A stretch of 11,916 nucleotides of DNA from Pseudomonadota bacterium (GTDB taxonomy: Bacteria; Pseudomonadota; Alphaproteobacteria; Rhodospirillales; 2-02-FULL-58-16): assembly GCA_022572335.1 (NCBI GenBank), contig JACZWD010000061.1, positions 1 to 11,916 of the forward strand, given 5' to 3'. Each line of letters begins with the position of its first letter. Position 1 is the first letter of the stretch. This document shows positions 6,114-11,916 of the stretch, piece by piece. The position numbers and the translations under genes are program-made. The notes beneath the pieces are model-generated. The model had not been told where the DNA came from, searched no databases, and saw only the letters and a program-made list of their open reading frames with translations.

Positions 6114-6751
6114 GGCGCCCCGTTCCCGGCGAACAACCGGTCGCCCAGATGGCCCGTCCACGCGAGAAGCACCTTGTTGTACTCGCTGATGATGAGACTG
6201 GCGGTGCCGGGCCAGGCCCACCAGCGGTCCTGCTTGACGTTCTCGGGGAACACGGGATGGGGAACGAGCGTGACGTCGGGCAGCACGTGGCGGAATTCCA
6301 ACAGGGTCCGGGGCATGTGATAATTCGACGTGACGATGCGCAGGCTGCGGTATCCCTGGTCCCTTACCCAGGTCGCGGTCTCGGCGGCGTTGCCGGCGGT
6401 GTTGCCGGCACTGTGACCGATCTCCACGCAGCACTTGATCTCGTCGGGCGTCCGCTGCGACAGATCGAGAAGCGTGTCCACGTCCACACCGCGGTAGACG
6501 CCGGAAACGAACAGTTTCCCGGCCTTGTCCGCGGCCAGCAGTTCCAGGCCCGCGGCCAGCCGTCCGCTGCCCCCGGTCAGCACCACGATGGCGTCGGTGC
6601 GGATGCCGGGGTCCGCCACGTGCGCAGGAATGGTGGCGGCGAAGCGGAACAGGCCGGCGGTCCAGGAGACGGCGGCCACCAGGGCGGCGATGGCCAGGTA
6701 TACCAAGATCCGCCGGGCGCGCCGGCGGCGGCGGAAGGTCAAGGTCGCCAT
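6110..6751 (-). CDS. YdcF family protein (DUF218)
   Basis: This 213-residue protein has an Arg-rich N-terminus (FRRRRRARR), one transmembrane helix at about 14-33, and a DUF218 domain. Domain marks are AIVVLTGGSGR (54-64), NTAGNAAE (117-124) and the TSNYHMPR motif (141-148), all typical of the YdcF/SanA/ElyC superfamily. Relatives are linked to envelope integrity and polyprenyl-lipid or peptidoglycan metabolism, but a specific reaction for this protein is not known. The ATG at 6751 was chosen because the basic and hydrophobic N-terminus starts there; no strong Shine-Dalgarno sequence precedes it. It overlaps the acyltransferase start by 4 nt. By contrast, a 336-nt gap filled by a palindromic element separates it from ftsX. 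Confidence 0.92.
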   Translation of the reverse strand: MATLTFRRRRRARRILVYLAIAALVAAVSWTAGLFRFAATIPAHVADPGIRTDAIVVLTGGSGRLAAGLELLAADKAGKLFVSGVYRGVDVDTLLDLSQRTPDEIKCCVEIGHSAGNTAGNAAETATWVRDQGYRSLRIVTSNYHMPRTLLEFRHVLPDVTLVPHPVFPENVKQDRWWAWPGTASLIISEYNKVLLAWTGHLGDRLFAGNGAP

Positions 6752-6860
6752 CGGCCGTGCACCGTCGGCCCGGCAACCGCCTGGCCGTTCCGCTCGTGGG
6801 CGAGGGCGTGCATGGGATTGCCAGTCCCCTCTATCACTATTGGATGGTAGGTGTGATCGT

Positions 6861-6947
6861 CTTTTCGCGTCTTTTGGGCAGGCCGCGTCGCGCCGGCGAT
6901 GCGGGACATCGTCAAGCGGCGCTGACGCCCCCAAAAGGCGCGAAAAG
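6861..6947. repeat. Inner hairpin 1 of the ftsX-ydcF element
   Basis: Bases 6861-6878 pair with 6930-6947 over 18 positions, 17 Watson-Crick and one T6870/G6938 wobble when read on the plus strand. The arm contains two TCTTTT units 10 nt apart. A further small stem CGATG/CATCG (6897-6901 with 6907-6911) sits at the tip. No T-run follows on either strand, so it is not a standard terminator. Confidence 0.7.
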
Positions 6948-6959
6948 CGACCCTTCGGG

Positions 6960-7055
6960 CGGCCATGGGTGGCCATCGGACGTCGTCGCGTGGCTCTCGT
7001 GATGGGCCCCCGTCACGTGGAGGCGCGCTCCTCGCCGAATGACCACCCATGGCCG
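6960..7055. repeat. Inner hairpin 2 of the ftsX-ydcF element
   Basis: Bases 6960-6979 pair with 7035-7055, built on GGCCATGGGTGG (6961-6972) and CCACCCATGGCC (7043-7054). There is one C/A mismatch (6973/7042) and one bulged A at 7038. The apex is a second stem, 6998-7005 with 7010-7017 (CGTGATGG/CCCGTCACG type, one wobble). Its base competes with the inner end of the outer inverted repeat for 7051-7055. Confidence 0.65.
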
Positions 7056-7087
7056 TCACACGTGTCATCCTATTGTGATAGAGGGTC

Positions 7088-7969
7088 CTAAAGCATCCGG
7101 GCCAGGGTTCGCATCACGGTCAGGCGGGCGGTCACCATGGCGATGGCGGCCACCACCAGCGGCAGGCCGGCAAGGGCCGCCCAGTGGTGCGGATCCAGCG
7201 AGACGTCGGGCAGAAGGCCGGCCTGCATGCGCGTTGCCAGGTAGCCGATGCCGAGCAACGTGGGCACGGCGAAAACCAGCCCTATGACGCCCCCGCGCAG
7301 GCCCATGGCCAGGGCGCGACCGGCGAACTGCCGGGCGACGTAGGTGTCCTGGGCGCCGATCAGGTGCAACACCTCGATCGCCTCATGGTGGATGGACAGC
7401 CCGGTGCGGGTGGTGAACACCACGGTGCCCGCGGTGGCCAGGCCGATGAGCAGCAGCACCGCCGTGGCCAGGGCCTCCACCGTACGGACAAGGCGGATCA
7501 GCCGCTCCAGCCAAACCCCGTGGTCGTCTACGGCGGTGCCGGGCACGGCCGCGGCAAGGCGCTTCGCCAGTGCGGCGGCGTCGACGCGGGCGCCCGTTTT
7601 CAATTTCACGTCGATGAGGTGGGGCAACGGCAGGTCTTCGGCGCCGCCGCCCGGCCCCAGCCACGGTTCCAAAAGGTCCATGAGCCGTCCCTCGTCGAGG
7701 GGCTGGGCCCGGGCCACGCCGGGAAACGAGCGTATGATGCCGAGCGTCGCGCGCACCCGCTGGGCGTCCTTTTCCGGGCTGTCGGCGGGCGCGATCTGCA
7801 CCGTCAGCGTGTCGCTCATCCCCTTGTCCCAGCGCGCCGCCATGGCGTTGAGGAGCAGCATCCCGGCCAGGGCCAGGGCCGCCAGATAGACCATGAAGGC
7901 GATGAGCCAAGGCAAAAACCGGCCCAGCGCGTCATGGTCGAGCGGCAGGTCGGAGCGGCGGGCCCACAT
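7088..7969 (-). CDS. ftsX: Cell division ABC transporter-like permease FtsX
   Basis: This 293-residue inner-membrane protein forms the FtsEX complex, which couples ATP hydrolysis in the cytosol to activation of peptidoglycan hydrolases in the periplasm at the division site. It shows the FtsX topology: transmembrane segments at about 19-42, 166-187, 222-246 and 264-284, with a large extracytoplasmic loop at 43-165. The family signature AIEVLHLIGAQDTYVARQF (197-215) precedes the third segment. Its ATG follows the ftsE stop directly (TGA then ATG, no gap), indicating coupled translation. The TAG stop at 7088-7090 abuts the edge of the palindromic element, so the extreme C-terminus may have been set by that boundary. 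Confidence 0.95.
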   Translation of the reverse strand: MWARRSDLPLDHDALGRFLPWLIAFMVYLAALALAGMLLLNAMAARWDKGMSDTLTVQIAPADSPEKDAQRVRATLGIIRSFPGVARAQPLDEGRLMDLLEPWLGPGGGAEDLPLPHLIDVKLKTGARVDAAALAKRLAAAVPGTAVDDHGVWLERLIRLVRTVEALATAVLLLIGLATAGTVVFTTRTGLSIHHEAIEVLHLIGAQDTYVARQFAGRALAMGLRGGVIGLVFAVPTLLGIGYLATRMQAGLLPDVSLDPHHWAALAGLPLVVAAIAMVTARLTVMRTLARML

Positions 7970-8746
7970 TCAGGCGGCGCTTTCCGAACTCTGTTTCGCG
8001 CGCGACCCGGACGTCGCCGCCGCGAAGACACCGGCCGCGGGTTTGCCGGCGGCCTGCTGGTCGGGCGTGCCGGCGTCCAGCCACCCGGCGTCGAGGCGCA
8101 GGCGGGGGTGCCCAAGACGCCTGACCAGGGTTTCGTTATGGGTGGCGATGACGATGGTGGTTCCCAGTTTGTTGAGCTCCTCGAACAGATGCATAAGCCG
8201 CATGGCCATCCGGTCATCGACGTTGCCCGTGGGTTCGTCGGCGAGCAGCAGTTTGGGCCGCGCGATGACGGCGCGGGCGATGGCCACCCTTTGCTGCTGC
8301 CCGCCCGACAGGATCGTCGGACGGATGTTCACGTGGTCCTTGAGCCCGACCCAGGTCAACAGCTCGACCACATGTTTGCGGATCTCGTTCTCCCGCACCC
8401 CGGCGACCCTGAGCGGCAGGGCCACGTTGTCGAAGGCCGAAAGGTGATGCAACAGCCGGAAGTCCTGAAAAACGACGCCGATACGCCGGCGCAGAGCCGG
8501 CAACTGGCGGCGCGAGGTGGTGGCCATGTTGTGCCCGAACAGCGAAATCAGGCCCCTGGACGGCTTCAGCGCCAGGTACATCAGCCTGAGCAGTGTGGAT
8601 TTGCCGGCGCCGCTCGCCCCGAGCAGGAAATGGAACGAGCCGGGCGCGAGCGCGAACGAAATGTCCTGCAGGACCTCCGGTCCCAGGCCATAGCGCAGGC
8701 CCACACTCTCGAAGCGAACCACGCAGTCGCTGCCCTCGATGGTCAC
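7970..8746 (-). CDS. ftsE: Cell division ATP-binding protein FtsE
   Basis: This is the ATPase partner of FtsX. From the GTG at 8746 it is 258 residues. All ABC motifs are intact: Walker A GASGAGKST (43-51), Q-loop VVFQD (92-96), signature LSGGQQQR (146-153), Walker B LLLADEPTG (166-174) and the H-loop IATHNE (200-205). The C-terminus after about 220 is an Ala/Gly/Ser-rich extension beyond the usual FtsE length. The frame stays open to a GTG at 8821 (283 residues). I prefer 8746 because GGGAG lies 7 nt upstream and the added residues resemble no FtsE. A third possibility is GTG 8722, which would start at VVRFESVGLRYG, closest to typical FtsE. It is the first gene of the operon and is divergent from the zinc-ribbon gene. 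Confidence 0.95.
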   Translation of the reverse strand: MTIEGSDCVVRFESVGLRYGLGPEVLQDISFALAPGSFHFLLGASGAGKSTLLRLMYLALKPSRGLISLFGHNMATTSRRQLPALRRRIGVVFQDFRLLHHLSAFDNVALPLRVAGVRENEIRKHVVELLTWVGLKDHVNIRPTILSGGQQQRVAIARAVIARPKLLLADEPTGNVDDRMAMRLMHLFEELNKLGTTIVIATHNETLVRRLGHPRLRLDAGWLDAGTPDQQAAGKPAAGVFAAATSGSRAKQSSESAA

Positions 8747-8824
8747 CAATTCGCTCCCGGTTTTCCGGCCCACAATGACACGGGTCCAGCCCCCTCGTCC
8801 AGCGCTCTCCCGCCCCGCCACCGC

Positions 8825-8853
8825 TTGCTTTGCCGGGGGTGAAAGCCTATAAA
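8825..8853 (+). promoter_or_regulatory. Candidate promoter for the zinc-ribbon protein gene
   Basis: TATAAA (8848-8853) matches the -10 consensus at 5 of 6 positions. TTGCTT (8825-8830) lies 17 nt upstream as a weaker -35. The transcript would start near 8860, giving a leader of only about 20 nt with no Shine-Dalgarno sequence before the ATG at 8880. Confidence 0.4.
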
Positions 8854-8879
8854 CGCAAAGCCGTCACAGCCTGCCGCCG

Positions 8880-9863
8880 ATGATTATAACCTGCCCGGCC
8901 TGTTCGACATTTTACTCCATCGATTCCACCCTGCTTGGCAGTGGGGAATTGGTCGTGCGCTGCTCCAAGTGCGGCAAGCAGTGGGTGCAGGAACCTGTTG
9001 CCGCGACCCCCGAACGAACGGCTGCGGCGCCACCGCCGCCCGCACCGGCGCCCGAGCCGGCGCCTGAGCCGGCGCCCGAGCCCGAACCCGAACCCGAGCC
9101 CGAGCCGGAACCGGAGCCCGAACCCGAATTCAGGCCCGAAGCGGAAGCCGCGCCTGAAGCGGCTGCGGCGGGCGCGGAGGAAGCGGCGGGCGTAGACGGG
9201 GCGCCGGCTGGGGAGGAGGAGGCCGACCCCCTGTCCGAGGAAGACCTGGACGCCATGATGGCGGAGAAGCCGGAGCCGGCGGAGGCCGCCCCAGGCGGCG
9301 GGGTCGAGGACGACCCCGGCGCGGTGGACACGCCGGAGGATATGCCCGAGCCCGAACCCATCCCGCAGGGGATCACCACTCCCCCGCCGCAGTCGGACGG
9401 GGAACAAAAGTCGGGGCCCGGCCTGCGCATCGCCCTCTCGGCGGCGGTGGTCCTGGCCGCGCTTGCCGCCGGGCTGTACTTCGGGCGCGGGTCCATCGTC
9501 GCCTATTGGCCGCAGGCGGAGCGGTGGTACGCGGCGGTGGGTCTCTCCGCCGACACTTTGGGCGACGGGCTGGAATTCCGCAACGTGAAGCCGGAGCGCG
9601 ACGTCGAGAACGGCACCGACGTGCTGGTGGTGCGCGGCATCATCGCCAATATTTCCGACGTGCCGCGCGACGTGCCCCTGATCCGGGTGGCCATCTACGA
9701 CGCCGACCGTGACCTGGTTCAGTCCATGGTTGTCTCACCATCGAAAAGGCGGCTCGCTCCCGGCGATACCATCACCTTCCATGCCCGCCTGCTGAACCCG
9801 CCGGCAACGGCGCGCGGCGCGGAGGTCTTCTTCACCCGCGAAGAGGAAAACACCAAGGGATGA
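8880..9863 (+). CDS. MJ0042-type zinc-ribbon, DUF3426-like membrane protein
   Basis: This 327-residue protein has three parts. Residues 1-35 form an MJ0042-type zinc ribbon with C5, C8, C28 and C31 (ITCPACSTFYSID...RCSKCGKQW). Residues 40-180 are a disordered acidic Pro/Glu/Ala linker that includes a Pro-Glu repeat (58-83) and a short motif PLSEEDLDAMM (117-127). A transmembrane helix at about 182-201 is followed by a DUF3426-like domain (about 230-325; FRNVKPERDV...LVVRGIIANIS...RVAIYDADRDLV). The likely topology puts the zinc ribbon in the cytoplasm and the C-terminal domain in the periplasm. The function is unknown. The ATG at 8880 puts the zinc ribbon at the extreme N-terminus, as in the family. 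It is divergent from ftsE and convergent with the TIGR02302 gene (48-nt gap, no clear terminator). Confidence 0.93.
   Translation: MIITCPACSTFYSIDSTLLGSGELVVRCSKCGKQWVQEPVAATPERTAAAPPPPAPAPEPAPEPAPEPEPEPEPEPEPEPEPEFRPEAEAAPEAAAAGAEEAAGVDGAPAGEEEADPLSEEDLDAMMAEKPEPAEAAPGGGVEDDPGAVDTPEDMPEPEPIPQGITTPPPQSDGEQKSGPGLRIALSAAVVLAALAAGLYFGRGSIVAYWPQAERWYAAVGLSADTLGDGLEFRNVKPERDVENGTDVLVVRGIIANISDVPRDVPLIRVAIYDADRDLVQSMVVSPSKRRLAPGDTITFHARLLNPPATARGAEVFFTREEENTKG
9051..9128 (+). repeat. In-frame hexanucleotide repeat coding for a Pro-Glu tract
   Basis: A run of CCN-GAR hexamers, some with an interspersed GCG codon, encodes alternating Pro-Glu (with two Pro-Ala units early) over about 26 residues. Codon choice varies between repeats (CCC/CCG, GAG/GAA), so it is an imperfect tandem array. 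Such Pro-Glu tracts form stiff extended spacers; length variation by slippage would stay in frame. Confidence 0.8.
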
Positions 9864-9911
9864 TCGGCGCGGCCGGCCCCTAACGGACCTCGTGCAGGGC
9901 GGGGCAATTCG

Positions 9912-11916
9912 CTAAAACTGCCGCAACAACCTGTCGATGTAGTTCCGCTCGGTCTTCGGGCGCCGGCGTTCGCCGGCCCGGCGGCGCAGCTCGTCGAGGA
10001 TTTCCCGGGCCCGGCGCACCTCCATCTGATCGGGAATCTTCACCGCACCGTCGATGCGGGCGCCGTAGGCGCCGCCGGGACGGCGCCCGAAAGGATCGCG
10101 GCCGGCTCCGGGCCGGTTCCTGAGCGCGCCGCCGAGACCGCCCAGGCGGCGGACGACCTGTTCGGCCACGCCGTCAACGCCCTGGCGCAGTTGGTCCAGG
10201 GCCTCCGTCTGCGCCGGCACCGCCTTGTCCGGACGGTCCGCGGCCAGCGCGTCCACGGCATCGCGCATGGCACGCTCGGCCTTGCCAAAGGGCCTTGGGA
10301 TGGCGCCCAGGAATTCGTCCAGCCGCAACATCAGGCCGCCGAGTCTGCGGCGCAGGCCGTCCTGCTCGGCGGCGCCGCTTCCGGCTCCCGGCCGGCGCTC
10401 AGGGCCCTGCCCCTCACCTCCCCCCGGCATCGGAATCGAGCCGCGGGAGTCGCGCAACCGGCGGAACGTGTTGTCCAGGAGTCCCTGCTGGCGCCGTCTC
10501 AGGTCGCGCAGCCCGTCCATCAGCCGCCGCGCCTTGCGCGCGGCCTCCTGGGACGGGCCGCTGAGGGCGCCGGCGCGGATACCGTCCAAAAGCCGCTGCA
10601 GGTCGGCCAGCACCCGCCGCGCGGCGTCGACGGCGCCGGTGCGGGCCAGCTCGCGCGCCTCTTCGATCAATTGCTGCAACTCGTCTTTTCCCATGAGCTG
10701 CATTTTCGCGCCCAGGGGCACCTCCATCGCCCTCCCCTGGCGCGCCAGCTCTTCGGTCAGGGCGGTCAGGTACTTTTCCAGCGCCCGTTGCAGGTCGTCC
10801 ATGAGGCGCTCGATTTCCTCGGGATCGGCGTCGCGGCGCAGCGCCGCCATCAGGCGTTCCTGGGCCTCCCTCAAGTCGCGCTCGGCGATGGAGAGGTCGC
10901 CGTCCTCGATGCGCAGCGCCGTGTCCCAAAGAAGCTTCTGCACCGAAACGACGGCCTCGTCGCGATCATCGAAGGTAAGGCGTGCCCGGGCGACGCGCAG
11001 CGCCAGATAAACCACCGTGTCGTCGAAAAAGTGCTGGGGATTGCCGGCGATCGATTCCAGGGCCGCCGCCACCTCCGCCCGCACCGCGGCGGACGGGGTG
11101 GCGAGTTTCTTGCGCTGTTCGACGATGGCCCGCGCCACCGGGTGGTTGAAGATCCTCTCGGGTAGCGCCAGTTCGACGGTTCCGCTCTCGCCCGTCTGCC
11201 CGCGCCCGTCCGTCACCGTCAAATTCACCCGTACCACCAGGCCCGCCCACGGGTGGGCGGTGAGGTTGTGGATGGAAGTTCCCTGGGCCGAGGTCGAGCC
11301 GAGGTCGGACAGGGGCAGCGACAGACGGATTTCGGACTCCCCGCCCGGCGCCGAGAGGCCGTCGGCGCGCCGGATCACCGCCGTCACCCCGGTCAGTCCA
11401 TAGTCGTCGTTGGCCTCGTAATCGAGACGCAGGTGGGCCTTTCCGGTGCGCGCCGGCGGCCTGGGAAAGTACACCTCGGGCGGGGCGTCGGGGAGCACGC
11501 GAAGGGGCCATGCGGCCAGTTCCCGGCCGTCGTAATCCACCACCAGCCGGTCGCCTTCGTCGATGGCGGCTTCGACCCGGTACCCGCCCCCGGGCCCGAT
11601 GGCGGTGAACTCGGTGACGCGCTCTCCCACCCTGAGCCGGGGGGCTTCGCCCAATCCCCCGACCTGGGCCAGCAGGCTGCTGCCCTTGGGGACTTCCACG
11701 ACCCCTTGGGAGTCGCGGTCGAGGAATATGGGCGCACGACCCGTATACGACGGCGGCGTGATCCAGACGTCCACGGTGAGCGGCCCGGTCAGGGCGCCGC
11801 CGAACTGCGGACTGAGCGCCCGCTGCAGGCGGTCGGCGGCGTCGCCGCGGCCGGCGGTGAGCGCGATGACAAGGACCAGAAGCACCGCCGCCCTGAACGC
11901 GTAGGGGTCGAGCCGG
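9912..11916 (-). CDS. TIGR02302/DUF4175 family protein (5' end beyond window)
   Basis: The C-terminal 667 residues of a large protein are visible; the frame is open to the right edge, so the start is missing. It matches the alphaproteobacterial TIGR02302 (DUF4175) family, long proteins with two or three N-terminal transmembrane helices and a long soluble tail, function unknown. The first visible residues (RLDPYAFRAAVLLVLVIALTAG) look like one such membrane segment. Next come beta-rich regions (VDVWITPPSYTGRAPIFL, YEANDDYGLTGV), then helical, Arg/Glu-rich, probably coiled-coil segments, a Gly-rich patch (GGGEGQGPERRPGAGSGA), and the conserved end reading MEVRRAREILDELRRRAGER...NYIDRLLRQF. A GTG at 11885 opens an in-frame start, but it falls in the membrane segment and is unlikely. 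It converges on the zinc-ribbon gene. Confidence 0.93.
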   Translation of the reverse strand, partial: RLDPYAFRAAVLLVLVIALTAGRGDAADRLQRALSPQFGGALTGPLTVDVWITPPSYTGRAPIFLDRDSQGVVEVPKGSSLLAQVGGLGEAPRLRVGERVTEFTAIGPGGGYRVEAAIDEGDRLVVDYDGRELAAWPLRVLPDAPPEVYFPRPPARTGKAHLRLDYEANDDYGLTGVTAVIRRADGLSAPGGESEIRLSLPLSDLGSTSAQGTSIHNLTAHPWAGLVVRVNLTVTDGRGQTGESGTVELALPERIFNHPVARAIVEQRKKLATPSAAVRAEVAAALESIAGNPQHFFDDTVVYLALRVARARLTFDDRDEAVVSVQKLLWDTALRIEDGDLSIAERDLREAQERLMAALRRDADPEEIERLMDDLQRALEKYLTALTEELARQGRAMEVPLGAKMQLMGKDELQQLIEEARELARTGAVDAARRVLADLQRLLDGIRAGALSGPSQEAARKARRLMDGLRDLRRRQQGLLDNTFRRLRDSRGSIPMPGGGEGQGPERRPGAGSGAAEQDGLRRRLGGLMLRLDEFLGAIPRPFGKAERAMRDAVDALAADRPDKAVPAQTEALDQLRQGVDGVAEQVVRRLGGLGGALRNRPGAGRDPFGRRPGGAYGARIDGAVKIPDQMEVRRAREILDELRRRAGERRRPKTERNYIDRLLRQF

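Larger units (their letters stand above)
6827..7085. repeat. Nested palindromic element, outer inverted repeat with two inner hairpins
   Basis: Bases 6827-6856 and 7056-7085 are reverse complements at 25 of 30 positions. The terminal 11 (CCCTCTATCAC against GTGATAGAGGG) are perfect, and pairing extends with wobbles to 6861/7051. Inside lie two more inverted repeats (listed separately), so almost the whole element can fold as a stem closing a three-way junction. It fills most of the 336-bp gap between ftsX and ydcF, otherwise the only loose junction in the operon, and ends 2 bp from the ftsX stop codon. No open frame in it is recognisable. It could be a non-autonomous mobile element (MITE-like), a structured RNA, or an intra-operon processing or attenuation element. 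No clear target-site duplication was seen. Bases 6752-6826 hold nothing else I can identify. Confidence 0.75.

Noticed and set aside
6861..6947. Intrinsic terminator after ftsX
   Set aside because: The stem is strong, but no T-run follows it on the minus strand, and it is nested within a larger fold that a simple terminator does not need.
7184..8842. Long open plus-strand frame opposite ftsE and ftsX, and similar long antisense frames opposite nrdJ (3766-5595) and DUF2125 (1222-2340)
   Set aside because: Their translations are rich in His, Arg, Gly and Pro with no recognisable domain, while the opposite strand encodes intact known families. Such frames are expected in very GC-rich DNA.
9864..9911. 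Bidirectional terminator between the convergent zinc-ribbon and TIGR02302 genes
   Set aside because: Only short GC-rich palindromes such as GGCCGGCC are present, with no stem-loop followed by a T-run in either direction.

Overview
The window is strongly GC-rich, with densely packed genes whose families and order point to an alphaproteobacterium, most likely of the Rhodospirillales type. This rests on the DUF2125 and TIGR02302/DUF4175 proteins (families mainly known from alphaproteobacteria), a class II B12-dependent ribonucleotide reductase, and the order ftsE-ftsX-ydcF-acyltransferase next to an MJ0042-type zinc-ribbon protein. This placement is an inference from gene content; no rRNA or other marker is present. 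Nearly everything is housekeeping or envelope biology. I see no transposase, phage gene, CRISPR array, tRNA or rRNA.

Layout. Bases 1-208 hold no confident gene but contain a roughly 100-bp imperfect inverted repeat (12-109). Two minus-strand genes follow: a YqgE/AlgH protein with an unusual signal-peptide-like N-terminus (209-838) and a membrane-anchored DUF2125 protein (895-1953). A short divergent region separates these from a ChaC-type gamma-glutamylcyclotransferase on the plus strand (2121-2648), whose start codon appears to be non-standard. It converges on the large minus-strand nrdJ gene (2665-5025). nrdJ is preceded by a 320-bp intergenic region with a plausible sigma70 promoter, two small dyads and, further upstream, two adjacent strong hairpins.

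Next on the minus strand is an envelope operon read in the order ftsE (7970-8746), ftsX (7088-7969), ydcF/DUF218 (6110-6751) and a lysophospholipid acyltransferase (5346-6113). Its junctions are tight: ftsE and ftsX abut, and ydcF overlaps the acyltransferase by 4 nt. The exception is a 336-bp gap between ftsX and ydcF. That gap is almost filled by a nested palindromic element (6827-7085): one long outer inverted repeat enclosing two further strong hairpins, like a three-way junction. It is the most unusual structure in the window.

Divergent from ftsE is a zinc-ribbon/DUF3426 membrane protein with a Pro-Glu repeat linker (8880-9863). It converges on a TIGR02302/DUF4175 protein that runs off the right edge (9912-11916). 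Functionally the window links peptidoglycan remodelling at division (FtsEX), envelope and lipid synthesis (YdcF, acyltransferase), envelope proteins of unknown role (DUF2125, zinc-ribbon, TIGR02302), dNTP synthesis (NrdJ) and glutathione turnover (ChaC).
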